Shown one piece after another: positions 6,980-15,816 of a DNA stretch of 51,292 nt. Source of the DNA: an uncultured Clostridia bacterium (GTDB lineage: Bacteria > Bacillota > Clostridia > Oscillospirales > Acutalibacteraceae); assembly GCA_944380855.1 (NCBI GenBank), contig CALWIW010000013.1:1-51292 (forward strand). Direction: 5' to 3'. Below the pieces are notes generated by a model that had not been told where the DNA came from, made no database searches, and saw nothing but the letters and a program-made list of their open reading frames with translations. The position numbers and the translations under genes are program-made. Within the stretch, counting starts at the first letter, position 1. Each line of letters begins with the position of its first letter.

Positions 6980-7936
6980 ATGAACCGAGAATACATAGAA
7001 GCGGCACAGATAGTGCTTTCACATATAAACAAGGTAATTTTAGGTAAAGAAGAGCTTACAAAAGAAATTTTTGCTGCCTTTCTTGCCGGAGGTCATGTTC
7101 TGCTTGAAGACATACCCGGAGTGGGCAAAACAACCCTCGCTTTGACTTTTTCAAAGCTGTTAGGGCTTAAATGGAAGCGTGTTCAGTTTACTCCAGATGT
7201 TCTTCCATCTGACCTTACCGGTTTTTCCATTTACCAAAAAGATATACAAAAGTTTGTATATCAACCGGGTGCAGTATTCTGCAATCTTTTGCTTGCCGAT
7301 GAGATAAACAGAACTTCACCGAAAACTCAATCAGCACTTTTGGAAGTTATGGAAGAAAAACAGGTAACAGTAGAAAGAATTACAAGAAAGGTTCCTTCTC
7401 CGTTTTTTGTTATAGCAACTCAAAACCCTTTTGGAACAGCAGGCACACAACCTCTCCCTTTCGCTCAGCTTGACAGATTTATGATCAGCACATCTATGGG
7501 GTACCCGGACATTCAAAACGAAATACTTCTGGCAAAAGGAGTTCAAAACGGCGGAAGAACTGACAATTTAACCGCTATGCTTAACGCAGAAGCTTTTGAA
7601 AAGATGCAAAAAGATGTTGAGGAAGTTTTTGTGCACGACCATATATACACGTATATAGTAAGACTTATTACCGCCACACGAGAAAATCCTTATATAGAAA
7701 TAGGAGTAAGTCCACGAGGTACAATTTCTCTTGTAAAGATAGCAAAGGCCACAGCTTGGCTCAACGGAAACGATTTTGTTTCTCCGTCAGATGTAGCAAA
7801 TCAATTTATGTCTGTCGCTGCACACAGGATACAGCTTAACGTAAAGGCACGTATTGACGGCGTAGATAAAAAAGATGTTTTAAATCAAATATTGAAAAAG
7901 ACAGAGGCTCCCGCACTCAGGGGGAAAAACAGATGA
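6980..7936 (+). CDS. MoxR-family AAA+ ATPase
   Basis: This 318-residue AAA+ protein has Walker A DIPGVGKT (44-51), Walker B LLLADEIN (103-110), an arginine-finger-like region RTSPKTQSALLEVMEE and sensor ATQNP (146-150). It also has the C-terminal lid typical of MoxR (GVSPRGTISLVKIAKA). MoxR ATPases act as chaperones that mature partner complexes and are usually encoded with DUF58 and transglutaminase or VWA proteins, exactly as here. The stop overlaps the DUF58 start (7933) as ATGA. A perfect palindrome lies inside the coding sequence at 7241-7262. Confidence 0.95.
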   Translation: MNREYIEAAQIVLSHINKVILGKEELTKEIFAAFLAGGHVLLEDIPGVGKTTLALTFSKLLGLKWKRVQFTPDVLPSDLTGFSIYQKDIQKFVYQPGAVFCNLLLADEINRTSPKTQSALLEVMEEKQVTVERITRKVPSPFFVIATQNPFGTAGTQPLPFAQLDRFMISTSMGYPDIQNEILLAKGVQNGGRTDNLTAMLNAEAFEKMQKDVEEVFVHDHIYTYIVRLITATRENPYIEIGVSPRGTISLVKIAKATAWLNGNDFVSPSDVANQFMSVAAHRIQLNVKARIDGVDKKDVLNQILKKTEAPALRGKNR

Positions 7937-9027
7937 GAAAAATAATATTTTTCTTTGCTGCTTTGGTAACATTCTACCTTGCAGGATTTTTCAGAAACAG
8001 TTCATTGATGATATTGTTCTTTGCTCAGCTTTTTCTATATATAGGAATGTTTATAACCTCAAAACTTTTGGGGCGAAAACTGTCATTTGAAGTGTTGATG
8101 TCAGATAAAAAAGTAAAAAAAGGAGAATATACAACAGGCTGTTTAAAAATAAAAAATCAATCCTTACTTTCCGTAACAAAATTTGAACTCATACTGCGTT
8201 GTAAAACAAACGGCGTATATGACGAAAAAAAGAGAACAGTAAAAGGCTATGTAGGAGCCAAAGGCACAACAGAAATCGAAATTCAATTGTCTTCACCCTA
8301 TACCGGAATATTGTCAATAGAAGCGGAACAGATTAAAGTATGGGATTATTTGGGATTTTTCTCCTCAAAGAAAAAAATATCCGGGAACGGTACTGTTGTT
8401 ATAATGCCTTCAGGTAAAAAAATAGATATCAGAAAACAACAAGTTTTCTTGGGATTTGATAATCTTAACAGAGAACCTGTAAACCGACCCGGTCAGCAGC
8501 CTCCGGAAATATATCAGATTAAAGAATACACTCCGGGAGATTCAATACGTAATATTCATTGGAAGCTTACCGCAAGGACAGACCAAATAATGAGTAAAGA
8601 ATATATGGACGAAATCGGAACAGAGGTTTTTTTCTTTATTGATTTAAGATTTACTGAAAAATCAGCAAAAAAAATAAACGCATTTTGGGAAATAACCTCT
8701 GCCATTTCACTCGGTCTGATTTCTTCCGATATACCTCACTGTATACAATGGTTTAATGTAAATGAAAAGCGTACAGTTTCTCACGATATAAGAAGCCATG
8801 AAGATTATTTAAATGTAATTGAAAACCTGATAATAACATCGGCAACAGATAGTTCACAAGTTAATTCTGAAGAGTATTTACATGAATTTTATTTGCACTG
8901 CATGAATAAGGAATCTGTTTTAATGTTTAACAGCGATTTGCTTTTATCCTACAACGAAAACAGACTTATGGAATTTTCGGAGGAAAATTATGCACAAGAA
9001 ATCCAGAAGCAAACAATATTTATCTGA
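7933..9027 (+). CDS. DUF58 domain-containing protein
   Basis: This 364-residue protein has two N-terminal membrane segments (about 5-45) and an immunoglobulin-like central region. The DUF58 core motif, EYTPGDSIRNIHWKLTART, starts near residue 199 and is followed by KEYMDE. DUF58 resembles a von Willebrand A domain and is the customary partner of MoxR. It is translationally coupled at both ends: it overlaps moxR by 4 bases and the transglutaminase gene by 38 bases. The role is probably assembly or control of a membrane-associated complex; the substrate is unknown. Confidence 0.92.
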   Translation: MRKIIFFFAALVTFYLAGFFRNSSLMILFFAQLFLYIGMFITSKLLGRKLSFEVLMSDKKVKKGEYTTGCLKIKNQSLLSVTKFELILRCKTNGVYDEKKRTVKGYVGAKGTTEIEIQLSSPYTGILSIEAEQIKVWDYLGFFSSKKKISGNGTVVIMPSGKKIDIRKQQVFLGFDNLNREPVNRPGQQPPEIYQIKEYTPGDSIRNIHWKLTARTDQIMSKEYMDEIGTEVFFFIDLRFTEKSAKKINAFWEITSAISLGLISSDIPHCIQWFNVNEKRTVSHDIRSHEDYLNVIENLIITSATDSSQVNSEEYLHEFYLHCMNKESVLMFNSDLLLSYNENRLMEFSEENYAQEIQKQTIFI

Positions 9028-11317
9028 TAACCAAGTGAAAAAATATACTACTGAAATCAACGAATTATCATCGGTAGCATTGAAAGTAACGGGAGCAGTT
9101 TCATCATCAAGAAAAAACAATTTTTTTCTGAATTTACTGATGTTATTTTTCTTTAACTGCGGAATTTTGTCAACTCTAAATATAATAAAGAATTTTACTG
9201 CAATAAGCTATAATGAGATTTTCTTATATGTTTTTTTGTTTGTATTCAGCTTGGTATTATGGGTATTGTCCCAATTCAAAAAAACTAAACCATGGCATTT
9301 AATATCAGCAGGTATGGTTTTATCCGTATTTACATTCTTGATATACTCACAAAAGATATTTACTCAAATCAACATAATTATCGGATTGTCAGTATGGTCA
9401 CCGGGGTTTATTGATTTAGTAGACATAACCCACACCGTGCTTATTATATCCATGCTATTAACGGCAGTTTTTTATGTTTTAACTTTCTGCGTTGGCAAAG
9501 GTTGGCTGCTTGTTTTAGCAAGCGTACCTTTTATAGTAATGTCTCCCATATTTGAAATTGAAATAAGACTTGCAGACCTGTTTCTGCTTGGATTGTTTTT
9601 TGTGGGAAGCTACACAGTAGGAAACGTTCACAATCCATCAAAAAGAAAAAAACAAAAGGTTAACCGCCTTACTGTATCTCAGCGAATGAGTATATCGGGA
9701 AGCGGCACTGCCATTATACTGTCACTGTTTTTGATATTTTCATTTTTAGCATATTCTTTTGCTTCACCGAGAATGGAAAAACTTTACGAAATCCCTATGA
9801 GTGTTGAATCAATAGCTCAGCAGGCAATTTCTTCCCTCATAAATGCACAGCCGGATAACGGAAATATAAACAAGGGAAATAATATTTCATTCGGTCAAAA
9901 GCACTTGGAAGTTACTACATCAAAGAAACCTGAAAGTGCTTTGTATTTGAAAAATTATACAGGCGGTTATTATAACAACGGAAGATGGAATACCGTAAAT
10001 GAAAACAGCTTTTTTTCAAACACCCAAGAACCCGAAGAATACGCAAAGGTATACAATAATCCTTATTATATACTTCAATATGCATATGATGAAACCGAAC
10101 AAACAACAATAAAAGTCCGAAGCCTAAAAAGCCTTGTGACAGGAAATTGTGTACCGCTGTTATCAGACCAAATCGGAAACGAAAACGGGTTTACTGTATA
10201 TCAGAGCCTTCAAATGTCACAGCTCGCAGAAAGCATAAATAACGGATATCTTTTATTTGATAATGCTATATTTTCCGAATATTCCGAGTATGTAGAAAAC
10301 ACTTATAAGTATATTCCAACTGACAGAATACCAAGGCTTATTGAGTTTACCGGAAACAGCTTGGTAAGTTACGGTGATTACGAAGAAGCCACAGACTTTA
10401 TCTTACAAACATTTGATGAGATGACAACATACACCACAACTCCGGGAAATGCTCCATCAAATATTGATATTTCGGAATATTTTCTTTTTGACAACCAAAA
10501 AGGTTATTGCCAGCATTATGCGACAACCGCCGCTCTCATGTACAGGCTTTTGGGATTGCCATCAAGATATGTAACCGGCTATATGGCCACTCCGGGAGAA
10601 TTCAGCAAAAACAGCGACGGAACATACACAGCAATACTTAAAGATGAAAATGCACACGCATGGGTTGAAGTATACGTTCAAAACGCAGGCTGGATACCTA
10701 CAGAAGTCACTTTTTCAAATAATGAACTTTCACAAGGAAATTCTGATAGCGATAGTTCAACCGAACAACAGGAGGAAACTACAGAAAATACACAGCCAAC
10801 CGGAAACAGTGACATCACAGAAAACACCACCTCCCCCGATGATTTCACCGATGAAACAAAACCCAATAATGAAAGAGGAAATGCGGAAACAAATATTTTC
10901 GTGCAGACATTAAAAATACTTCTTTATATAATTATTGCCGCGGCAATAATTTTTGCAGTTATTTATATATTTAAGATACGGAGAAAGAAAAAACTTGCTT
11001 CTCTGAAAAAGCTTAAACCGAATATACTTTTTATAAAATCTGTTGAAATGCTTCATCTTGCAGGCTATTTGAAAGAATATAAAGGAATTGAAGAAGATTA
11101 TGCAGAAAAGCTGACAAAAACAATTAAAAATCTAAATATTGCAGAGGCGAAAAAATTTGTACATTTAGCAAACAAATCAGCCTTTGGAAATAAACCTGCC
11201 GATAAAAATGAAAGACAAGAAGCATTTGAATTCTATAAAATAACAGCGGATTTTGTCTATGAAAAAATTAATATTTTTAAGAAACTGTATTTCAAGTATA
11301 TAAAGGTTTATTATTAA
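8990..11317 (+). CDS. Transglutaminase-domain membrane protein (TgpA-like)
   Basis: This 775-residue protein has a cytoplasmic N-terminal tail and about six or seven membrane helices (45-260). A large external region follows, then a transglutaminase-like core, an acidic Ser/Thr/Glu-rich linker (about 580-630), a final helix (about 635-657) and a charged cytoplasmic tail. Catalytic residues are Cys507 (KGYCQHYATTAALMYR), His556 (NAHAWVEVY) and Glu572 (WIPTEVTF), where Asp is the usual third residue. The start is fixed by GGAGG seven bases upstream of the ATG, inside the DUF58 gene. Together with MoxR and DUF58 it forms the well-known three-gene module of unknown substrate, possibly acting on extracellular proteins or peptidoglycan. 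Confidence 0.92.
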   Translation: MHKKSRSKQYLSDNQVKKYTTEINELSSVALKVTGAVSSSRKNNFFLNLLMLFFFNCGILSTLNIIKNFTAISYNEIFLYVFLFVFSLVLWVLSQFKKTKPWHLISAGMVLSVFTFLIYSQKIFTQINIIIGLSVWSPGFIDLVDITHTVLIISMLLTAVFYVLTFCVGKGWLLVLASVPFIVMSPIFEIEIRLADLFLLGLFFVGSYTVGNVHNPSKRKKQKVNRLTVSQRMSISGSGTAIILSLFLIFSFLAYSFASPRMEKLYEIPMSVESIAQQAISSLINAQPDNGNINKGNNISFGQKHLEVTTSKKPESALYLKNYTGGYYNNGRWNTVNENSFFSNTQEPEEYAKVYNNPYYILQYAYDETEQTTIKVRSLKSLVTGNCVPLLSDQIGNENGFTVYQSLQMSQLAESINNGYLLFDNAIFSEYSEYVENTYKYIPTDRIPRLIEFTGNSLVSYGDYEEATDFILQTFDEMTTYTTTPGNAPSNIDISEYFLFDNQKGYCQHYATTAALMYRLLGLPSRYVTGYMATPGEFSKNSDGTYTAILKDENAHAWVEVYVQNAGWIPTEVTFSNNELSQGNSDSDSSTEQQEETTENTQPTGNSDITENTTSPDDFTDETKPNNERGNAETNIFVQTLKILLYIIIAAAIIFAVIYIFKIRRKKKLASLKKLKPNILFIKSVEMLHLAGYLKEYKGIEEDYAEKLTKTIKNLNIAEAKKFVHLANKSAFGNKPADKNERQEAFEFYKITADFVYEKINIFKKLYFKYIKVYY

Positions 11318-11334
11318 GCACAAATAAATAATGA

Positions 11335-11383
11335 TGTCAAGGTACCTAAATCAAACGTAAGATACCTTGACAGCATTTCTTTT
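11335..11383. terminator. Intrinsic terminator between convergent genes
   Basis: TGTCAAGGTA (11335-11344) pairs perfectly with TACCTTGACA (11363-11372), followed by GCATTTCTTTTT on the plus strand. It closes the moxR-type operon and may also serve the azlCD transcript from the other side. Confidence 0.75.
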
Positions 11384-11398
11384 TCAATTTTACATATT

Positions 11399-11734
11399 TT
11401 AAATAAATACAAACTGCACCAGCAGCATATAAAGAATAGTACCGCCTCCTACGGATAAAAGTAAATTATGCTTCCATTTATGCAAACCCACAATTACCAA
11501 AATAGATATCAATTCGGGTATGCCGTATGTTCCGGAAATAAATGAAACGTCTTTCAGACAGTATACAACAAGCATACCGATAACCGCAAAAGGTAAAACC
11601 TTTCCAAGATATGAAATAAAAGGCGGAACAGACTTATTGCCGCGAAACAACATAAAAGGTAAAGCTCTCAAAACAAAAGTAACTGCAGCAATCACAAGCA
11701 ATGTAATAACGGACTGGACCCATGTTTGTGTCAT
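11399..11734 (-). CDS. azlD: Branched-chain amino acid exporter small subunit AzlD
   Basis: This 111-residue protein has four hydrophobic segments and matches AzlD: TFVLRALPFMLFRGNKSVPPF near the N-terminus and a GTILYMLLVQFVF tail. AzlD works with AzlC in export of branched-chain amino acids and analogues. The start overlaps the azlC stop by four bases (11731-11734). Confidence 0.9.
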   Translation of the reverse strand: MTQTWVQSVITLLVIAAVTFVLRALPFMLFRGNKSVPPFISYLGKVLPFAVIGMLVVYCLKDVSFISGTYGIPELISILVIVGLHKWKHNLLLSVGGGTILYMLLVQFVFI

Positions 11735-12447
11735 TTTGAAAGCCTCCTCTCTAAAGGAGCTTTAAATACAGTTAACGCGGTAAAAATACATATCATTGCA
11801 GGTATCAGGAAGTATGTAGCAAGCATAGGTAAAAATGATTTAAACACTACAAGACACAATGCGGTACAACCCACTCCGATTAATGCAGGGCTGTGCTCTT
11901 TTGTACTTTCCCATTGTTCAAGAAATATCACAACAAAAAGTGCGGTCATCACAAAATCTATACCCTTTGCGTTAAATTCTACAAACTGGCCTATAATTCC
12001 GCCAACAGTACAGCCTGTAATCCAATAGCAATGATTCAAAACTGTTGTAACAAAATAATATCTGCCTTTGTCAATATAGTCCGGAACATACTGTGAGCAG
12101 ACAAGAGAGTATGTTTCATCTGTAAGTCCGAACATACAATATATTTTTTTAATACCTATTCCTTTATATTTTTCGATAAGTGACAGACCGTAAAATACGT
12201 GACGAATATTTACGGCTAAAGTCATTATTATTGCATTGAAAATATTAAAAGGTTTATTAAGCAAATCGACAGCCACATACTGCATAGAACCTGAATAAAC
12301 CGTACTGGCGGTAAAGGTTGTCCATAAAAAATGGTAACCGCTTTTCGCTAAAAGCACACCGAATCCACAGCCAAGAAACAGATAGCCGAAAAGAATAGGA
12401 ATGGTTTTCGGAAACGCAACCCTAAACACATCTTTATAAGAACTCAA
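11731..12447 (-). CDS. azlC: Branched-chain amino acid exporter large subunit AzlC
   Basis: This 238-residue polytopic membrane protein carries AzlC signatures: FPKTIPILFGYLFLGCGFG near the N-terminus, STVYSGSMQYVAVDLL and NIRHVFYGLSL, and FGLTDETYSL. Translation appears to start at TTG (12447) behind GGTGTGATG. It pairs with azlD in a two-gene operon. The family exports branched-chain amino acids; substrate choice here is inferred. Confidence 0.92.
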   Translation of the reverse strand: MSSYKDVFRVAFPKTIPILFGYLFLGCGFGVLLAKSGYHFLWTTFTASTVYSGSMQYVAVDLLNKPFNIFNAIIMTLAVNIRHVFYGLSLIEKYKGIGIKKIYCMFGLTDETYSLVCSQYVPDYIDKGRYYFVTTVLNHCYWITGCTVGGIIGQFVEFNAKGIDFVMTALFVVIFLEQWESTKEHSPALIGVGCTALCLVVFKSFLPMLATYFLIPAMICIFTALTVFKAPLERRLSK

Positions 12448-12482
12448 TTAACATCACACCCATATTTAAAGCTTTTGAAAGC

Positions 12483-13610
12483 TTATTTCTTTTTAATTCC
12501 GTACATATACACCTGACATTTTATCATACCGTTATACAATTTTCTTCTTTTATCCGCTTTTTTTCCAAAACATTTTTCAAAATCTTCGTCCGGACTAATT
12601 ACGGTATATTTTGCAGACGGCGTATGCTTACAGTTTTCACCTAAAATGCGGTAAAGCTCTTCTGCCGATTTCAGGTCAAGAAGACGCTCACCGTATGGCG
12701 GGTTTGTTATAACGGTGCACAGCTCTTCCGGACATCTAAACTTTCTCACATCACCGTAATCAAAGCTAAGCATATCAGCTACTCCTGCCTTTTCAGCATT
12801 CTCCTGTGCAATCCTTAATGATTCACGGTCAATGTCATAACCATAACCTCTGAACTGACAATCTGTCCTTTCTCTTTCCCTTGCTTTTTTTCTTTCTTCT
12901 TTCCAAATGTATGATGGAATTTGATTCCATTTTTCTGCTGCAAAATATCTGTTTATACCGGGAGCAATATTTTTTGCTTTTAATGCCGCTTCTATCAATA
13001 TAGTTCCGCTGCCGCACATTGGGTCAGCGACAACATGATTTTTGCGTACACCGGAAATTTCAGCTAACGCAGCGGCAAGAGTTTCTTTTATAGGTGCATC
13101 ATTGGCATTTTCACGGTAACCTCTTTTATGAAGTCCTGCACCCGATGTATCAATCATTACACTTACTCTGTCCTTTAAAATTAAAAACTGTATTTGATGA
13201 ACAGGACCGGTTTCTTCAAACCACGGAAGCATATATTTTTCCTTTAATCTTTCCACAACCGCCTTTTTTATGATTTTCTGACAATCAGGTATACTGTGAA
13301 GCTTAGAGCTTAAACTTCTTCCTTTAACAGGAAAAGCATCGGTTTTAGAAATAAATTTTTCCCATGGCAGGGCTTTCACACCTTGAAAAAGCTGCTCAAA
13401 GCTTAAAGCTTCAAATTCTCCCATTAGAATTTGAATTCTTTCAGCGTATCTTAAGCAGATATTGGCTCTTGCCATCATTTCAAAATCGCCTTTAAAAATT
13501 ACTCGTCCATTCTCAGGCGAAACATCTTCAGCTCCTAAAAATCTTAGTTCGTTGCCCACTAAACCCTCAATTCCCAAAAGGCATGGTGCACAAAAGGTGT
13601 ACTTTGACAT
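12483..13610 (-). CDS. THUMP-domain class I SAM-dependent RNA methyltransferase (YpsC/RlmL-like)
   Basis: This 375-residue enzyme has an N-terminal ferredoxin-like plus THUMP region (1-160), ending in the HKRGYR motif (161-166). A Rossmann methyltransferase domain follows, with SAM-binding DPMCGSGT (196-203) and the N6/N2-amino methyltransferase motif NPPYGERL (303-310). This is the standard architecture of the RlmL/YpsC family, which methylates 23S rRNA guanosine. It has a good RBS (AGGAG) and is preceded by a 15-bp terminator hairpin (13651-13684), so it is transcribed separately from hpf. Confidence 0.92.
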   Translation of the reverse strand: MSKYTFCAPCLLGIEGLVGNELRFLGAEDVSPENGRVIFKGDFEMMARANICLRYAERIQILMGEFEALSFEQLFQGVKALPWEKFISKTDAFPVKGRSLSSKLHSIPDCQKIIKKAVVERLKEKYMLPWFEETGPVHQIQFLILKDRVSVMIDTSGAGLHKRGYRENANDAPIKETLAAALAEISGVRKNHVVADPMCGSGTILIEAALKAKNIAPGINRYFAAEKWNQIPSYIWKEERKKARERERTDCQFRGYGYDIDRESLRIAQENAEKAGVADMLSFDYGDVRKFRCPEELCTVITNPPYGERLLDLKSAEELYRILGENCKHTPSAKYTVISPDEDFEKCFGKKADKRRKLYNGMIKCQVYMYGIKKK

Positions 13611-13650
13611 ATAAATCTCCTGTCTGGTATTGTATTTAAAAAATGCCGTA

Positions 13651-13684
13651 ATTAAGGGTATCGGGAAACCCCGATACCCTTAAT
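13651..13684 (-). terminator. Strong hairpin between hpf and the RNA methyltransferase gene
   Basis: ATTAAGGGTATCGGG (13651-13665) and its exact complement (13670-13684) form a perfect 15-bp stem around a four-base loop. On the minus strand it is followed, after ACGGCA, by a run of six Ts, which fits termination of the yab-hpf transcript before the methyltransferase gene. Confidence 0.75.
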
Positions 13685-13795
13685 CCTCTGTTTAACAGCC
13701 ATAAGGCCTATAGTTCTGTATTATTTTAAGTTTATCAATATACGTTAAGTCGTTGTGCTTCAGAAATCACGTTAAACAAAGCAAAGTTACATTAA

Positions 13796-13813
13796 ATTTC
13801 CGTCAACGGAAAT
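13796..13813 (-). other. Small palindrome just after hpf
   Basis: ATTTCCGT and ACGGAAAT are perfect inverted arms around CA, 14 bases beyond the hpf stop on the minus strand. It may be an mRNA 3'-end stabiliser or a weak terminator; no T-run follows. Confidence 0.45.
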
Positions 13814-13826
13814 ATTACTATAACAG

Positions 13827-14366
13827 TTATTCTTCAATTGTCGGTTCCAAAAGTCCGTATGCACCGTCGTCACGCTGATAAACTACGTTTGCTTCGTTGG
13901 TATCTGCGTTAACGAACATATAAAACTTGTGACCAATCATATTCATTTGAAGAATTGCCTCGTCAACAGTAATCGGCTTAACAGGCACCATCTTTCTTCT
14001 TACAAGATGATACTCATCGTCTGTATCCTCAGGTTCACCTGCTCCGTCAATAATAAGATCGTCAATAGAACCTTCTCTCAATCTTCTGCTAAGCTTGGTT
14101 TTGTTCTTTCTCAACTGCCTTGACAGCATATCTGTTACTGTATCTAAGGCATTGTTCATTTCAGCCTGTGAATTTTCAACACGGTAAATCATACCGTTAT
14201 CTCTAATTGTAATTTCAACAGTCTGACGATTTTTTTCAACTGTCACAACAACACTTGCTTCAGCGTCTTCAGAAAAAATCTTCTGAAATTTTGCAAGCTT
14301 TTTTTCTACCCTTTCTATAAAATTATCTCTCAGAGTAACTTTTCTTGCTGTGTAAGTAATTTTCAT
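13827..14366 (-). CDS. hpf: Ribosome hibernation promoting factor, long form
   Basis: This 179-residue protein has the N-terminal S30AE/HPF domain (MKITYTARKVTLRDNFIERV) and the C-terminal dimerisation domain (VRRKMVPVKPITVDEAILQM) of long HPF, which dimerises idle 70S ribosomes into 100S particles. The ATG at 14366 is chosen because GGAGG lies seven bases upstream; an upstream extension has no support. It follows the S1-domain gene, with a hairpin abutting its ribosome-binding site (14382-14399). Confidence 0.95.
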   Translation of the reverse strand: MKITYTARKVTLRDNFIERVEKKLAKFQKIFSEDAEASVVVTVEKNRQTVEITIRDNGMIYRVENSQAEMNNALDTVTDMLSRQLRKNKTKLSRRLREGSIDDLIIDGAGEPEDTDDEYHLVRRKMVPVKPITVDEAILQMNMIGHKFYMFVNADTNEANVVYQRDDGAYGLLEPTIEE

Positions 14367-14381
14367 AACAATGCCTCCTTT

Positions 14382-14399
14382 TAAGACCAAAAGGTCTTA
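14382..14399 (-). promoter_or_regulatory. Hairpin next to the hpf ribosome-binding site
   Basis: TAAGACC and GGTCTTA form a 7-bp stem with a four-base loop, and on the minus strand the stem ends three bases before AGGAGG. It could modulate hpf translation or mark a processing site between the S1-domain gene and hpf. There is no T-run, so it does not look like a terminator. Confidence 0.4.
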
Positions 14400-14419
14400 T
14401 TTTACATCTTTTTAATATT

Positions 14420-14878
14420 TTATCTTCTGCCGTTTCCATTGCCTCTGCGGCTATAACCACGGCTTTCTCCGGCTCTTTTAAGGTCAGACATCTTGTCCTC
14501 GCTGGTTTGTTTGAATTTTGACATCATATCTTCAAAGCTTACCGGAACATCAGAGCGTCTTGCGGGCTGCCATTCAAAATTTCCCGGTGAAGTAACCGGT
14601 GCAGCAGCTTCCCTCGGTCTTCTCTTAGCAGCAGTTTTCTTCTGCTCTACAGCCTGCTTCATAGATAAGCTGACTTTTCCTTTTTCTCCGAGAGAAAGAA
14701 CCTTAACCTTTACAACCTGATTTTCCTTTACAAAATCTCTGATTTCACTTACATATGTAGATGCCACTTCAGATATATGAACCATTCCGGTTGTTCCGTC
14801 CGGTAAATCGACAAATGCACCGAACTTGGTAATTCCTGAAACTTTGCCTTCTAATATGCTGCCAACTTCAATTGCCAT
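14420..14878 (-). CDS. yabR: S1 RNA-binding domain protein (YabR-like)
   Basis: This 152-residue protein has one N-terminal S1 domain (residues 3-73: GSILEGKVSGITKFGAFVDL, GMVHISEVA, KVKVLSLGEKGKVSLSMK). A Lys/Arg- and Glu-rich tail follows, ending in a Gly/Arg-rich basic segment (SRRGNGNGRR). This matches Bacillus YabR/YugI-type proteins in size and position directly after the divIC gene. It probably binds RNA or ribosomes. Confidence 0.88.
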   Translation of the reverse strand: MAIEVGSILEGKVSGITKFGAFVDLPDGTTGMVHISEVASTYVSEIRDFVKENQVVKVKVLSLGEKGKVSLSMKQAVEQKKTAAKRRPREAAAPVTSPGNFEWQPARRSDVPVSFEDMMSKFKQTSEDKMSDLKRAGESRGYSRRGNGNGRR

Positions 14879-14933
14879 AAATTAAAATACCCCTTATGTT
14901 TTTAAAATCCTATTATATTTTACACAGATTATT

Positions 14934-15365
14934 TTATGAACCTGTAACATTTACAAAAACTCTTTCACCGTTTTTTACATAGTCAAGCTCTATTCTTGCG
15001 ATTTGTTCCATGTACTCTTTATTTTCCTCATCGCTGTAGTCCTTGACCTTCTGAATTTCCTCAATTTTAATTTCCTGAACCATTATCTGATTCTCAAGAT
15101 CGCTTAATATTTGTTGTTTCTCCAAAATTTCAATATGTTGATTTAACAATGTAATCACTGCGTATACGGCAAAAACAACAAGTGCCAGTTTAATGGTAAG
15201 CCCTACCTTATTAATCTTTTTTTTCTCAGGCTTTTTAATTTCTTTCAGCACAGGTTTTCCGTATTTATCATGCTGACTGTCAGATGTATTTTTAACACTT
15301 TCGGAAAAACTGTTTTTATTTTCAGCGATGTTTTTTGTCATATTTTTTTCCGTCAAAAACGTCAC
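14934..15365 (-). CDS. divIC: Septum formation initiator family protein (DivIC/FtsB-like)
   Basis: This 143-residue bitopic membrane protein has a charged N-terminal cytoplasmic region, one transmembrane helix (about 55-72, VGLTIKLALVVFAVYAVITL) and a coiled coil (NQHIEILEKQQILSDLENQI and beyond). This is the architecture of DivIC/FtsB, which joins FtsL and DivIB in the divisome. The GTG at 15365 overlaps the yabQ stop; a TTG at 15356 with a better-spaced AAGGTGA is a plausible alternative. Position after yabQ matches Bacillus divIC. Confidence 0.85.
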   Translation of the reverse strand: MTFLTEKNMTKNIAENKNSFSESVKNTSDSQHDKYGKPVLKEIKKPEKKKINKVGLTIKLALVVFAVYAVITLLNQHIEILEKQQILSDLENQIMVQEIKIEEIQKVKDYSDEENKEYMEQIARIELDYVKNGERVFVNVTGS

Positions 15366-15805
15366 CTTTTCCTTTTCAACAAAAATATCTTTCTATATAT
15401 CTTAGTAATATTATACAACATTTTACCTGTATTTTTCAATAGTGTTTTAAGAAAGTTTTTAAAAAAATTCTTAAGCACAAGCATTGTTTGCTTTAAAAAA
15501 GTTAAGAGAATATCGTAAAATTTTCCGGTAAATATTCCGATAGTTGCTCGGCAGCCAATAAAAGCTACAACAGCGGCAAACACAGTATACCAGCGTAAAA
15601 TTCCGTCGCTGTATCCCAAAGTAAAAGTAAAAAAAGCAAATGCCGCTGTTATCATAAACAAACTGTCACATATAAAATTCACTAAAAAAGTGTTTGAAAG
15701 AACTCTCCGTAAAAAGCGAAAAATCTCGTAAACTCCGTACAAAAATCCTCCTAAGACAAAAGACCAAAGAAGGCAGTTATACTCCATCTGAATAGTAGTT
15801 TCCAT
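15362..15805 (-). CDS. yabQ: Spore cortex biosynthesis protein YabQ
   Basis: This 147-residue membrane protein has four hydrophobic segments in its first 110 residues and a very basic C-terminal tail. The FLYGVYEIFRFLRRV region, the RWYTVF stretch and the location between yabP and divIC identify YabQ, a mother-cell membrane protein required for cortex formation in Bacillus. It overlaps the divIC-like gene by four bases and lies 11 bases after yabP. Confidence 0.9.
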   Translation of the reverse strand: METTIQMEYNCLLWSFVLGGFLYGVYEIFRFLRRVLSNTFLVNFICDSLFMITAAFAFFTFTLGYSDGILRWYTVFAAVVAFIGCRATIGIFTGKFYDILLTFLKQTMLVLKNFFKNFLKTLLKNTGKMLYNITKIYRKIFLLKRKR

Positions 15806-15816
15806 AAGATTACCGC

